A program made the translations under genes and the position numbers. Source: Endomicrobiales bacterium (lineage in GTDB: Bacteria; Elusimicrobiota; Endomicrobiia; Endomicrobiales; JAFGGC01). Taken from it: a stretch of 64,000 nucleotides of DNA. How positions within the stretch are numbered: the first letter of the stretch is position 1; every line of letters starts with the position of its first letter. The notes under the pieces were generated by a model that did no database searches, was not told the DNA's origin, and saw only the letters and a list, made by a program, of their open reading frames with translations. Below, piece by piece: positions 56,554-64,000 of the stretch. The stretch is from the NCBI GenBank assembly GCA_016930715.1, contig JAFGGC010000001.1, positions 1 through 64,000 of the forward strand, given 5' to 3'.

Positions 56554-57191
56554 TACACTCTCCCTTGTACGGCGTTTATTATGGTTATAGACAAATAAAA
56601 ATCCCGACTTGTCGTTGCAAGTCGGGATATTTTTTTCCCTATATAGAACATGATCGAAGCGTCAGCGGGCAGAGCACTCCTTGCAAGTATTAAAAAGAAC
56701 ATCATAAGCATCAAAAGGGCGCACGTTCCCCCCGGAAGGCACGAACTCTCGGCTATCCGGGGTGCTTCTTTCAGGGATATCGCGGCAGACGATACGAATT
56801 TCGCCGCAAGATCGGCCGAACGCAGGTTCGAGATGATCCTCGAGTTCGTCCTTATGTCCGCGCCGGTCAGTGAATAATCGGTCGATGTGTTGGCGGTGTT
56901 TTTCGCGTCTTTGGCCGGGATGTTTTTATCCGCAGAGGTTTTAACGCCCATGTTCTGGGCCATAAGCTCGTTTACTATCTTTACGGGCAGGGTCGAGAAG
57001 GAGAAAAAGCTGAGCAGCACCGACTGGTTCTGCATGATTTTCGAGAGCGTTTCGGCGTCCTGCGAATTCATCGCGAATCTCGGCACGAGCCCGTTGACCG
57101 CTATGCAGAGAAAAATAAAACCCGCGAGGAACCTGTTCAGCACGGTTCCCGAAGGTAAAACCTGCGTCAGTAGGTTGTGTGATTTACGCAT
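56553..57191 (-). CDS. Small membrane protein upstream of GP2 (212 aa)
   Basis: Two hydrophobic helices, near the start (FLAGFIFLCIAVNGLVPRF) and near the end (CALLMLMMFFLILARSAL), flank a Ser/Asn/Thr-rich middle. No family is recognised. I choose the ATG at 57189-57191, preceded by SD-like GGGGA at 5 nt; an in-frame ATG at 57216-57218 lies at the predicted transcription start and is unlikely. The stop (56553-56555) overlaps the GP2 ATG by one base (TAATG), and SD AGGGAGAG for GP2 lies in its last codons, so it is probably co-translated with the giant and may be a leader, chaperone or membrane partner. A terminator-like hairpin lies inside its 3' coding end. Confidence 0.85.
   Translation of the reverse strand: MRKSHNLLTQVLPSGTVLNRFLAGFIFLCIAVNGLVPRFAMNSQDAETLSKIMQNQSVLLSFFSFSTLPVKIVNELMAQNMGVKTSADKNIPAKDAKNTANTSTDYSLTGADIRTNSRIISNLRSADLAAKFVSSAAISLKEAPRIAESSCLPGGTCALLMLMMFFLILARSALPADASIMFYIGKKISRLATTSRDFYLSITIINAVQGRV
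56601..56637. terminator. Hairpin with T-tract inside the 3' end of the small gene
   Basis: ATCCCGACTT (56601-56610) pairs perfectly with AAGTCGGGAT (56619-56628) around an 8-nt loop. On the + strand it is followed by ATTTTTTT; on the minus (coding) strand by TTTTTATTTG. On the minus strand it would act as a terminator about 50 nt before the GP2 start and inside the small ORF, so it could attenuate GP2 transcription. On the + strand it could stop antisense transcription. Confidence 0.65.
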
Positions 57192-57221
57192 TTTTCCCCG
57201 TCTCTCAAAATGCTTCATTAA

Positions 57222-57250
57222 TATATAGAATATAATGTGCCTTTTGTCAA
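57222..57250 (-). promoter_or_regulatory. Near-consensus sigma-70-type promoter for the small gene and GP2
   Basis: On the minus strand TTGACA (57245-57250) is followed by exactly 17 bases and TATATA (57222-57227). Transcription would start near 57215, giving a 5' UTR of about 24 nt with GGGGA before the ATG at 57191. No operator palindrome is evident. It is the clearest promoter seen in the window. Confidence 0.75.
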
Positions 57251-57348
57251 GGAAAAAACACTCGTTTTTGGCACAAGTATTCTATACCTTCATATTGAAA
57301 AATTCCCAAAAAACCCGTGAAATATTTGTGAAACCCTCAAAACCAGTA

Positions 57349-57440
57349 ATGTGTAATGAGTTTTGAGTAATGAGTGTGCCTTAAAACCGCGTTTGTGGTG
57401 CGTTTTTACTCTCATTACCCATTCCTCATCACTCATTACC
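57349..57440. repeat. Short AATGAGT-type repeat between GP3 and the small gene
   Basis: GTAATGTGTAATGAG and GAGTAATGAGTG on the left are matched by inverted CTCATTACCCATTCCTCATCACTCATTACC on the right. It resembles the AATGAGTAATGGGTAATGAG dispersed repeats seen in several uncultured bacteria. It fills the rest of the 253-bp gap together with the promoter; no ORF lies in it. Confidence 0.6.
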
Positions 57441-57444
57441 GCTT

Positions 57445-60400
57445 TTAGGCTGCGCCTATCATCGCCCTTGCGCCAAGCGGGCTTACGAGCTTGGAGCCCT
57501 TCTTCTCGATTATGGTGCCCCTGAACTCGAAATCGTCATACACGCTCTTGATATCGTCATCAAGGGTCCTCGGGCCTATGCCTATGGCGGTAAGCACTCT
57601 TTCGAACCTCTCGCCCATTGTCCTTTCCCTCTCAACCTCAGCCCGTATTTCATCAAAAGCCCTTGTTAAATCAACTACTTCTTCAACTGGTGTTTCAGGC
57701 GCTTTTTCGGCTGCCGCCTGTACCGCGGCGGGTTTTATAACCCTCATCATTTCTGCCAGTTTGCCTTGGTATTCAGGCGTCCTTGTGCCGCTGTAAAGAA
57801 TGTCCGAAAGCGCCTGAATATTGACCCTCTCTCCGCTGTTATAGTCCCGGGCAAGCGTATCGAACTCGGCAATGGCGCCGTTGACCATCAGTATATCCCT
57901 TTCAACCGCAAGCAGGGCCAGCTGTATGCGCCGCGCGGACTCGTTCATAAGGCCCTGTCCCGCAAGCGCGTTCGTGAGCTCGACCTGCATTTTGTACTTG
58001 GAGATCACGAACTCCGGATCGGACGCCCTGTTGTATTCGCCGGGCTCAATGCCGAGTTCCTTATACAGGTCCGACCTGTTCTCGCATATCCTGAACACCA
58101 GGCCTATCACCGGATTGAGGTCCTTGGGCGCCATGAAACCCGTCTGGCTCTCGCGCACCATTGCGGTTATGTCGCCTGCGGTCGTCGCGGGCCTTGCGGC
58201 CGCTGCTTTGGGCAGCACTCCGAGGGCGCCTCCCCTTATCGTTGCAAGCGCAACATCGCTCATTAACGTAGCTCCTCCCATCGCGGCTGCCATCTGCTCC
58301 ATTGAAAGCTGGGAACCCTTCACGCCTTCAGGAAGGTCGGCAAGTATGAAATCCGTGAATTTGAACTTGTCGTCGAAACCGCGGACGCGCACGCCGTCGT
58401 CCCTTATCATATTGTACGAAAGCGTGTGGCTCCTGTTGTCCATCGTGTATCTTATGACGATCTTTTCCCCGTCGACAGTCATCCTGGACGACACGTCGTC
58501 AACTACGACGAAATGCCCTATGCTGCCGTTGCTCAGGTGCAGTATCATCGGCCTGTTGCCGTTGCTGTTGAATATGGTAAGAAGGTCCTGCGGGCCCGAA
58601 ACTCTCGCGCCCTGCATGTCGCTTCCGTAACCCATTGCCTCCCTTGCTTTGGCTATGCCTTCCTTCAAGGCGGCCATACTGAGCTCGGGCACTCCCTTGA
58701 CCGCGATGTCGCCTGTCACGCGCCTGTTTATGACGTCCACCCAGTACATCGTGGGCACGAACGACATCATTATGGTCATCATCAGCGGGTTCGCCGTTAT
58801 CTCGTCAAGGTCATCGGTGCCGAGCACTATATTAGCCACGGCCTGGACCGCGCAGTTGACTATCTGCCTGCCCCTTAGCGTGTCTATTACCATCTTTGCG
58901 GCCTGAAGCTGTGCGAGCACCGCGTCGTCGCGTTCGGTCGCTATCGCCCGCGCTATCTTCTGCGTGAGCGCATCGTTTACCCTCGCCGAAACTAGCTGCT
59001 GCGGCGTGTACGCGCGCGGCCCCTCGTCGGTTTCGACGAGCACGACGGGCTGCCTGTTCCCCTTATCGTCGACCTTGAAGTACGACACAACCTCGCCGCC
59101 GTCGGCCACCCTTGTTTCCGACGCGAGCTCAACCTCGTTGCCGTATATGTCAAGCGCTCTTTCAAGTCTCGGAGCCGGCGCGGCGGCCTCTGCAGCTACA
59201 GCGGGCGCTCCTTTTGCGGCTCTCTCGGCTTCCGCCTGCTCGCGGGCAAGCTGCGCTTCAAGCGCCGCCACCCTCGCGGTTGCCTCTTCGGCCTGCCGCG
59301 CCCTTGCCAGCGTCGCGGGCGCGCCGAAGTCTACCCCGTTGTTCAGGAGGCCTTCAAGCTCGGCGTAGGTAAGCCTTTGTATCTGCTCGTGAGACAGGTC
59401 ATTGCCCGTCACGTTATAGATCATCATCTTAAGCCGCTCGCCTGTCCCCATGCCGAGCTGTCCGATCTTCACCCTTCCCTTAATCTCACTAATACCTATT
59501 GAAGGATTGGCGGAGGCCTGTATACCGAACGCGTCGGACAGCCGGTCAATGGCCGCCCGGACCGTAAGGTTCCTGAACGCATCCGCTCTATCGCTCGTTA
59601 TCTCATCCGCACGCCTGTTCAGCCAGGCAACATCGTCGGCAGCTGTAAGCTCCGACATGGTTTTCCTCGGAGCCTGCGCGACAACAGGAGCCACGGGCAC
59701 TGCCGGCACGGCAGGCGCCGCAGGCACTTCCGGCAGAAGTTCAAGTTCTTCCGGCGCTATCTCAAGCACGTCCTCTTCGGAGGGCACAGCGCCTATTTCG
59801 GAAACAACGCGCTCAATGTCGGTGGCCGCCTGTATCACCCTCTCAACTCCTATCATCTGCGCCAGCTCGGGAGTGATAATCTTGCCGGCTATGGCGCTGA
59901 ATTTATCGACGCCCATCGCCCGTATCGCTTCCGCGAGCAGGTTAAAACCGTTTTCAGGATACATTATGGCGTCCGCGAGGCCGACCGCGAGGTTCTGCGG
60001 GTCCTCCGGAGCCAAGAGCCCTGTTATCTGCGCCACGAGGGCGTCCCTGTCGGCCGCCGCATTTGCGTTCTTGAACACCGCGGCTATATCCTTTATCGAA
60101 CCGTCGTTTGCTATGATTTCGGCTATCTCGGCGGCGACGGATTTGACGCTCGCTTTGCCGACAAGCCCGTAGCGGCCAATTATCCTGCCGACGGCCTCCG
60201 CGAGCGCATCCCTGTCGCCTGAATCGACGCCGGCGAACAGCCCCTTGTCCATCTTTGAAAGCGTGGCGAACGCCCGCTGCTTGTTTTCCCTGGCTATCCC
60301 GTCCGAAAGGCCGATGGTAATCATCGCGAACTCAGAATAGCTCATTTTGCCGGTAAGATAGCTGACTATCGGCGCGTTAAGCCCGTAGAATGAAAGGCGC

Positions 60401-63400
60401 GCGAGACTGATAACTACCTGAGCGTTATTACCCGTGCCTGAAAGAACCGTGAGCCGGTCGATGACGTCCTTCACTTCCCCCATATTGAGCAGGCCGTACA
60501 GAAGAGCGGCGTTTTCGCCGTTCTTTGACAGACCTGCCGCGACCGACCTTGCCGCGGGATTGGAGAGAAGCCCTATGAGTTCGTTTCTCAACGCTTCAAG
60601 CGCCGCCCTGTTCTTAGCGTTCATCGGAACCGCTTTTATGCTCGAACGCGGCGCGAAAATCCCCTTTAGGCCCAGCACGCCGGCCGCGTCGGCAAGCGAC
60701 AATCTCTCACCGTCGGGCTTGGCTATGAGGGCACCCACCTCGTCAACAAGTTTAGCTAGTTTGTTGACATCTATATCTTCGCCGCAGTTGGCAACGGCGA
60801 AAGCCGCGAGCCTTGAGGCGCGGTTGGCGATTTCGGCCCTGCTGTTTCCGGCCCTTACCGCCGCCCTGGCCGCATCGTCGGCTTTTCCTATAAGGCCCGC
60901 AAAACCTTCCTCCGCCAGCATTCCCAGGGAAAGCTGGTCCGCTTCTATGAACCTGCCAAGCGCGGCCGCGTTGGCGAGCATTGTCTTTTTCTGTTCATCG
61001 CTCAACCTGAATATCCTGTTGTTAAGTATCTCTTCCGGCCGCTTGCCGGAGGCCTTAGCCGCTTCGAGTATGTCGGCGTACGTGTAATCGAACTGTTCAT
61101 CAGCTTTCTGAGCGGCTTCCTGCTCCATCTGTTCGGCGCTCATCGGCTCTTTGCCTTCCGCCTTGGCTTTCTCGGCCTGCTGCTCGAGCGACGCCTTTAT
61201 CTGGGCTGTCAACGCTTCCGTCCTCTCGCTCCTTATATTAGAAAGAACCTGGTCCGCGACGAAATCCGCAGACGTGAAACCCGCCGACGCTATCTGCGCC
61301 ACGGGCAGGGCCGCCGCGCTTTCGGCGCCGAGCATCCTTGCCACTGAATCGCGGTTGCGCACCGCAACGTCGGGGCTGAAACCCGGATTGAAGGCAATGA
61401 CCGCAAGCCGTACGGCTTCATCCGTCGGCTCCGAGGTCCCGGGTTTCGTGCCGAACACCGATGCCGCCACGACGGCGATGTCGCCCATTGTTATGCTTGA
61501 CACGGCGTTTTCGGCCGCCTTCTGTTCTATGAATGCCTTGGCCATCAGTCGGGCTGTTTCCATAGGCACACCGCGCGCCTTGGCAATCTGCTCGGCGGTA
61601 GCCTCTATCTCTTCCTCGGAAGGCCCGGCCTTCGTGCGTTCCCTTGCCAGCTGAGCGAAACGCTGCGCCGCCATAACAAGTTTAGGATCAACGTTCTTGC
61701 CGAGTTTTGTTATCAGCTCAAACCCTCTGCCGTCCGCGAGCATTCCGATTATGTCGCCGAGCCCCAGGCCCGCCCAGTTCGTCATATCGGGGAAGTTTGC
61801 CATCAAACCGTCGATAAGATCTTTGAGTTCCGCCGCGCCGGTCTTTCTCGGGCTGTAGCCTTTGGCCAGCATTGCGGACAGTATTTTCATATCGGCGTTG
61901 ACGTCCTGCTTCTCGGTTTTGGTGGTCAGCCAGGTTATGCCGGGCTTGAGCGAAGTAACTCCCGTAATGAACAACGAAACGACCGTGAAAGGCAGACCCA
62001 CAAGGTAGGAAATGGGCAGCGCAAGCCCGGTGAGCCCGAGGCCCTTCTGCTGCTGGGAAAACTGCTGTTTGAGTATGCCTTTGATTCCGGCTCCCTTGGC
62101 TCTGGCTTCAGCCGCGCCTTTCATCATATTTTTGATGTCCATGTTTATAAGCATTGATATACTCAACGCGGCTCCGGCCACCCAGACGGGCGCGCCGAAC
62201 ACGAGGACGGCAATTCCTATGCCTATCGCAAGAGACACGTTGAATATATGCTTGCCCATGCGCGGTTTTTTCGTTACCGGGGCGCCTGCGTCGAGCGAGT
62301 CAAGTATTTCCTGCCACTGCTTCTTGGCAAGTTCCGCTGCCTCGTCTTTTGCTTCTTCGGGTTTCGCCGCTTTGGCTATCTCCGCGGCTACCGCGTCGGC
62401 TTTCTCGGCCTGCGGTACGACCGCGCCGAGGGCGTCGACGGCAAGCCGTCTTGCGGCGGCTTCCGCCTTCTTGCTCTTTGCCACAGCCGCGAGCGCGTTT
62501 ATGGCCGCCTTTCTCTGTTCGGCGGTGTTCCTTGTATTCGCCGCCGCTTTTCTGAGCTTATCCACGGCCCGTGCGCTTAATGTCCCTCTTATGGAAGCTA
62601 TCGCCGCAAGCTGTTTGACCTGCGTGTCGAGCGCGGCACCGTCGGCCGCCTCGGTCTCGGATACCTGCGCCTCAAGCTCCGCGAGGACCACGTCAACGTC
62701 CCTGGTTTCATCGGCAACTATCGCACCCGCTAACTCGGGACTGTATAACAACAAAACGTTTCTTACCTCAACACCACCTGCGACTATTGTCTGAAGCCTG
62801 TCCAGTATTGTCTTTTCTTTGACAGTAACTCCCAAGAAGGTTTTTATTGCCGTCCAAGGACCCGTGAATAAATCTTCGACATACGCCACGACAGCGTCCC
62901 TGTCCGAAACATCCAGCCCCGAAAGACCGGCAAGCTTGGCTTTCCCGGACCTGAAACCCCTGCTCGAAGGAATGCCCTGTGCCTTGAGTTTTTCTATAAA
63001 CTCTATAAGGCTTATGCGATTTGAGGTTTCCGACAGGAACAAGTCTTCACCTTTCTGTTCAAGACTGAGCATGCTGAATGCGCTGTCAACACCGGCTTCC
63101 CTTCCAGCCAGTATGTCCCTTAACAGACTGTTTTCGCTGTTAAACAGTTTCCCGTACAACCGGCGAACCCCAAGGTTAATCTGAAGACCAAGTGTTCCCC
63201 ATCCCAAAAATACTGGAAGTATCTTGCGTCCGGCCTCCAAGTCCCTTGAAGCCCTCATTTTCGCCTGACGGATCTGCTCCGGCAACTGGCCCAGATAACC
63301 CATCTGGGCAAGGCGCAGTCTCTTTTCCAGATCAAGCTTTGTCTGTTTCTTGCCGATAACCCTTCTTTCGGCGGCGGTAAGATTGACCGCCACGACTCTT

Positions 63401-63999
63401 GAACCGGCCATATCGCCGGAAAGCCCGCTGTTCTCGATGAGACCGGTCAGTCCGTTCTGCCTGTAAATCCTTACGACATTCGAAAGCCATTCGTAGGTCA
63501 CCGGGATCCCCTCGGAAGCTTTTATCTTCCCGGCACTAATGAGTGAACCCACGGCAAGCAGACTGTCCAGATCGGACATGCTATCAAACGGAAGAACACC
63601 GGCACCTGAAGCACCTTTGACGAACTCTATGGCGTCATAAGCCCTGTGCACCGGCACGGTCCCCATTGCGAAACCGGGTATTATCGAGCCCAATATCGAG
63701 TCCTGTCTTGCTATAGCGCCCGGATCCATCATCTTCCCGCTTGAATTAAAACCAATGACCCTGAGAACCTGGTTAGCCGCGACGAGTCCCTGCGGCGACA
63801 AAATTCCGTCAGGATTGAACCCTGGAGTACGGGCTACAATTAGGTCTATAGCCGTGTCGGCATATCCCGCTTCTTTGAGCTTCGCTCTGTAATCGGCCTG
63901 TGTCTGCACCATAAATTTCTCGGGGCGCCTCATCTGCGTTTCAACAGGCACGAGTTCTCCGGCTTTAGTCATCGCCAGAGAAAGAATAGCGCTTATCCT
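57445..63999 (-). CDS. Third giant protein GP3, N-terminus beyond right edge (at least 2,184 aa)
   Basis: The stop is at 57445-57447. Reading upstream, the frame stays open to the window edge (RISAILSLAMTKAGEL), so the Met at 63972 is probably internal and the true start lies outside. The visible part is Ala-rich and largely helical: a HEAT-like stretch (about 62680-62380), two membrane helices (about 62265-62120 and 62035-61950), more helical repeats to about 59800, Ala/Pro-rich linkers (PAAPAVPAVPVAPVV), and a C39-like peptidase domain near the end. Function unknown. It lies upstream of GP2 in the same direction but has its own end and a gap with a promoter, so they need not be co-transcribed. 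Confidence 0.9.
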   Translation of the reverse strand, partial: RISAILSLAMTKAGELVPVETQMRRPEKFMVQTQADYRAKLKEAGYADTAIDLIVARTPGFNPDGILSPQGLVAANQVLRVIGFNSSGKMMDPGAIARQDSILGSIIPGFAMGTVPVHRAYDAIEFVKGASGAGVLPFDSMSDLDSLLAVGSLISAGKIKASEGIPVTYEWLSNVVRIYRQNGLTGLIENSGLSGDMAGSRVVAVNLTAAERRVIGKKQTKLDLEKRLRLAQMGYLGQLPEQIRQAKMRASRDLEAGRKILPVFLGWGTLGLQINLGVRRLYGKLFNSENSLLRDILAGREAGVDSAFSMLSLEQKGEDLFLSETSNRISLIEFIEKLKAQGIPSSRGFRSGKAKLAGLSGLDVSDRDAVVAYVEDLFTGPWTAIKTFLGVTVKEKTILDRLQTIVAGGVEVRNVLLLYSPELAGAIVADETRDVDVVLAELEAQVSETEAADGAALDTQVKQLAAIASIRGTLSARAVDKLRKAAANTRNTAEQRKAAINALAAVAKSKKAEAAARRLAVDALGAVVPQAEKADAVAAEIAKAAKPEEAKDEAAELAKKQWQEILDSLDAGAPVTKKPRMGKHIFNVSLAIGIGIAVLVFGAPVWVAGAALSISMLINMDIKNMMKGAAEARAKGAGIKGILKQQFSQQQKGLGLTGLALPISYLVGLPFTVVSLFITGVTSLKPGITWLTTKTEKQDVNADMKILSAMLAKGYSPRKTGAAELKDLIDGLMANFPDMTNWAGLGLGDIIGMLADGRGFELITKLGKNVDPKLVMAAQRFAQLARERTKAGPSEEEIEATAEQIAKARGVPMETARLMAKAFIEQKAAENAVSSITMGDIAVVAASVFGTKPGTSEPTDEAVRLAVIAFNPGFSPDVAVRNRDSVARMLGAESAAALPVAQIASAGFTSADFVADQVLSNIRSERTEALTAQIKASLEQQAEKAKAEGKEPMSAEQMEQEAAQKADEQFDYTYADILEAAKASGKRPEEILNNRIFRLSDEQKKTMLANAAALGRFIEADQLSLGMLAEEGFAGLIGKADDAARAAVRAGNSRAEIANRASRLAAFAVANCGEDIDVNKLAKLVDEVGALIAKPDGERLSLADAAGVLGLKGIFAPRSSIKAVPMNAKNRAALEALRNELIGLLSNPAARSVAAGLSKNGENAALLYGLLNMGEVKDVIDRLTVLSGTGNNAQVVISLARLSFYGLNAPIVSYLTGKMSYSEFAMITIGLSDGIARENKQRAFATLSKMDKGLFAGVDSGDRDALAEAVGRIIGRYGLVGKASVKSVAAEIAEIIANDGSIKDIAAVFKNANAAADRDALVAQITGLLAPEDPQNLAVGLADAIMYPENGFNLLAEAIRAMGVDKFSAIAGKIITPELAQMIGVERVIQAATDIERVVSEIGAVPSEEDVLEIAPEELELLPEVPAAPAVPAVPVAPVVAQAPRKTMSELTAADDVAWLNRRADEITSDRADAFRNLTVRAAIDRLSDAFGIQASANPSIGISEIKGRVKIGQLGMGTGERLKMMIYNVTGNDLSHEQIQRLTYAELEGLLNNGVDFGAPATLARARQAEEATARVAALEAQLAREQAEAERAAKGAPAVAAEAAAPAPRLERALDIYGNEVELASETRVADGGEVVSYFKVDDKGNRQPVVLVETDEGPRAYTPQQLVSARVNDALTQKIARAIATERDDAVLAQLQAAKMVIDTLRGRQIVNCAVQAVANIVLGTDDLDEITANPLMMTIMMSFVPTMYWVDVINRRVTGDIAVKGVPELSMAALKEGIAKAREAMGYGSDMQGARVSGPQDLLTIFNSNGNRPMILHLSNGSIGHFVVVDDVSSRMTVDGEKIVIRYTMDNRSHTLSYNMIRDDGVRVRGFDDKFKFTDFILADLPEGVKGSQLSMEQMAAAMGGATLMSDVALATIRGGALGVLPKAAAARPATTAGDITAMVRESQTGFMAPKDLNPVIGLVFRICENRSDLYKELGIEPGEYNRASDPEFVISKYKMQVELTNALAGQGLMNESARRIQLALLAVERDILMVNGAIAEFDTLARDYNSGERVNIQALSDILYSGTRTPEYQGKLAEMMRVIKPAAVQAAAEKAPETPVEEVVDLTRAFDEIRAEVERERTMGERFERVLTAIGIGPRTLDDDIKSVYDDFEFRGTIIEKKGSKLVSPLGARAMIGAA
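58310..58900 (-). other. GP3 C39/papain-like cysteine peptidase domain
   Basis: RQIVNCAVQAVANIVLG gives the Gln (58864-58866) and candidate nucleophile Cys (58852-58854), four residues apart. About 113 residues later comes SIGHFVVVDDV with the candidate His at 58513-58515, then IRYTMDN with a candidate Asp/Asn. The order Q-x(n)-C, then H-x-V-V-x-x-D, then D/N matches the C39 (bacteriocin-ABC-leader) and related bacterial peptidase families. The usual DCG is NCA here, so activity is not assured. It could release a part of GP3 or process the neighbouring giants. Confidence 0.55.
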
Positions 64000-64000
64000 T

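Noticed and set aside
21217-56553. NRPS/PKS or RTX-type giant
   Set aside because: No carrier-protein, condensation, ketosynthase or adenylation motifs and no GGxGxDxxx nonapeptide tracts are present.
57216-57218. ATG at 57218 as start of the small membrane gene
   Set aside because: It falls at the predicted transcription start and has no SD; the ATG at 57191 has GGGGA at proper distance.
63970-63972. Met at 63972 as the real start of GP3
   Set aside because: The frame stays open upstream to the window edge and no SD precedes this Met.

Overview
The window is almost wholly coding, and every gene I can support is on the minus strand. Three reading frames account for about 93% of it: GP1 (17813 down past the left edge, at least 5,937 codons), GP2 (56553 to 21217, one uninterrupted frame of 11,778 residues) and GP3 (past the right edge down to 57445, at least 2,184 residues). 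Five kilobases or more of minus-strand frame with a + strand full of shadow ORFs, about 50% GC, short REP/MITE-like inverted repeats in every gap, and giant membrane/exported proteins together suggest a Candidatus Omnitrophota (OP3) bacterium or close relative; giant ORFs are known from that phylum. The taxonomic call is inference: there is no rRNA or ribosomal marker here.

Layout in transcription order (right to left): GP3 (helical repeats, two membrane segments, C39-like cysteine peptidase near its end); a 253-bp gap with a repeat and a near-consensus promoter; a small membrane protein whose stop overlaps the GP2 start; GP2; a 281-bp gap full of repeats; a single-domain response regulator; a 184-bp repeat gap; a short-form FtsH-like protease overlapping by 4 bp a lipoprotein gene whose last codons lie in a 114-bp MITE-like element; then GP1. 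No gap exceeds 300 bases and no tRNA, rRNA, CRISPR or IS transposase was seen.

The striking content is inside the giants. They are not repetitive adhesins or NRPS/PKS lines. They are mosaics of domains that normally exist as separate housekeeping enzymes. GP1 carries, in order: an N-terminal TIKI/ChaN-like domain, a shared module plus CBM48 glycogen-binding domain, a SAM-methyltransferase-like domain, a UDP-sugar pyrophosphorylase-like domain, a HExxH metalloprotease-like module, a Maf domain, a DUF89 (ARMT1-like) domain, a tRNA-dihydrouridine synthase domain, a second copy of the HExxH module, a GH13 alpha-amylase with all catalytic residues, and a RelA/SpoT-like domain. GP2 carries: the same N-terminal domain, membrane blocks, two alpha/alpha-toroid domains, long coiled coils with calcium-loop-like motifs, a beta-rich segment, a three-copy repeat, a membrane glucan-synthase-like domain resembling GT48, a NadD-like nucleotidylyltransferase, two tandem UDP-sugar pyrophosphorylase-like domains, HExxH-type modules, the shared module plus CBM48, tandem GGDEF domains and a GH77-like C-terminus.

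GP1 and GP2 share at least five modules, partly in the same order, so they are ancient paralogues that diverged by domain gain, duplication and decay. The recurring themes are alpha-/beta-glucan handling (CBM48, GH13, GH77-like, UDP-sugar and GT48-like domains) and nucleotide handling (Maf, DUF89, NadD, Rsh, GGDEF). A plausible but unproven reading is a membrane-anchored giant glycan-handling or surface machine, with the FtsH-like protease and lipoprotein as accessory factors.
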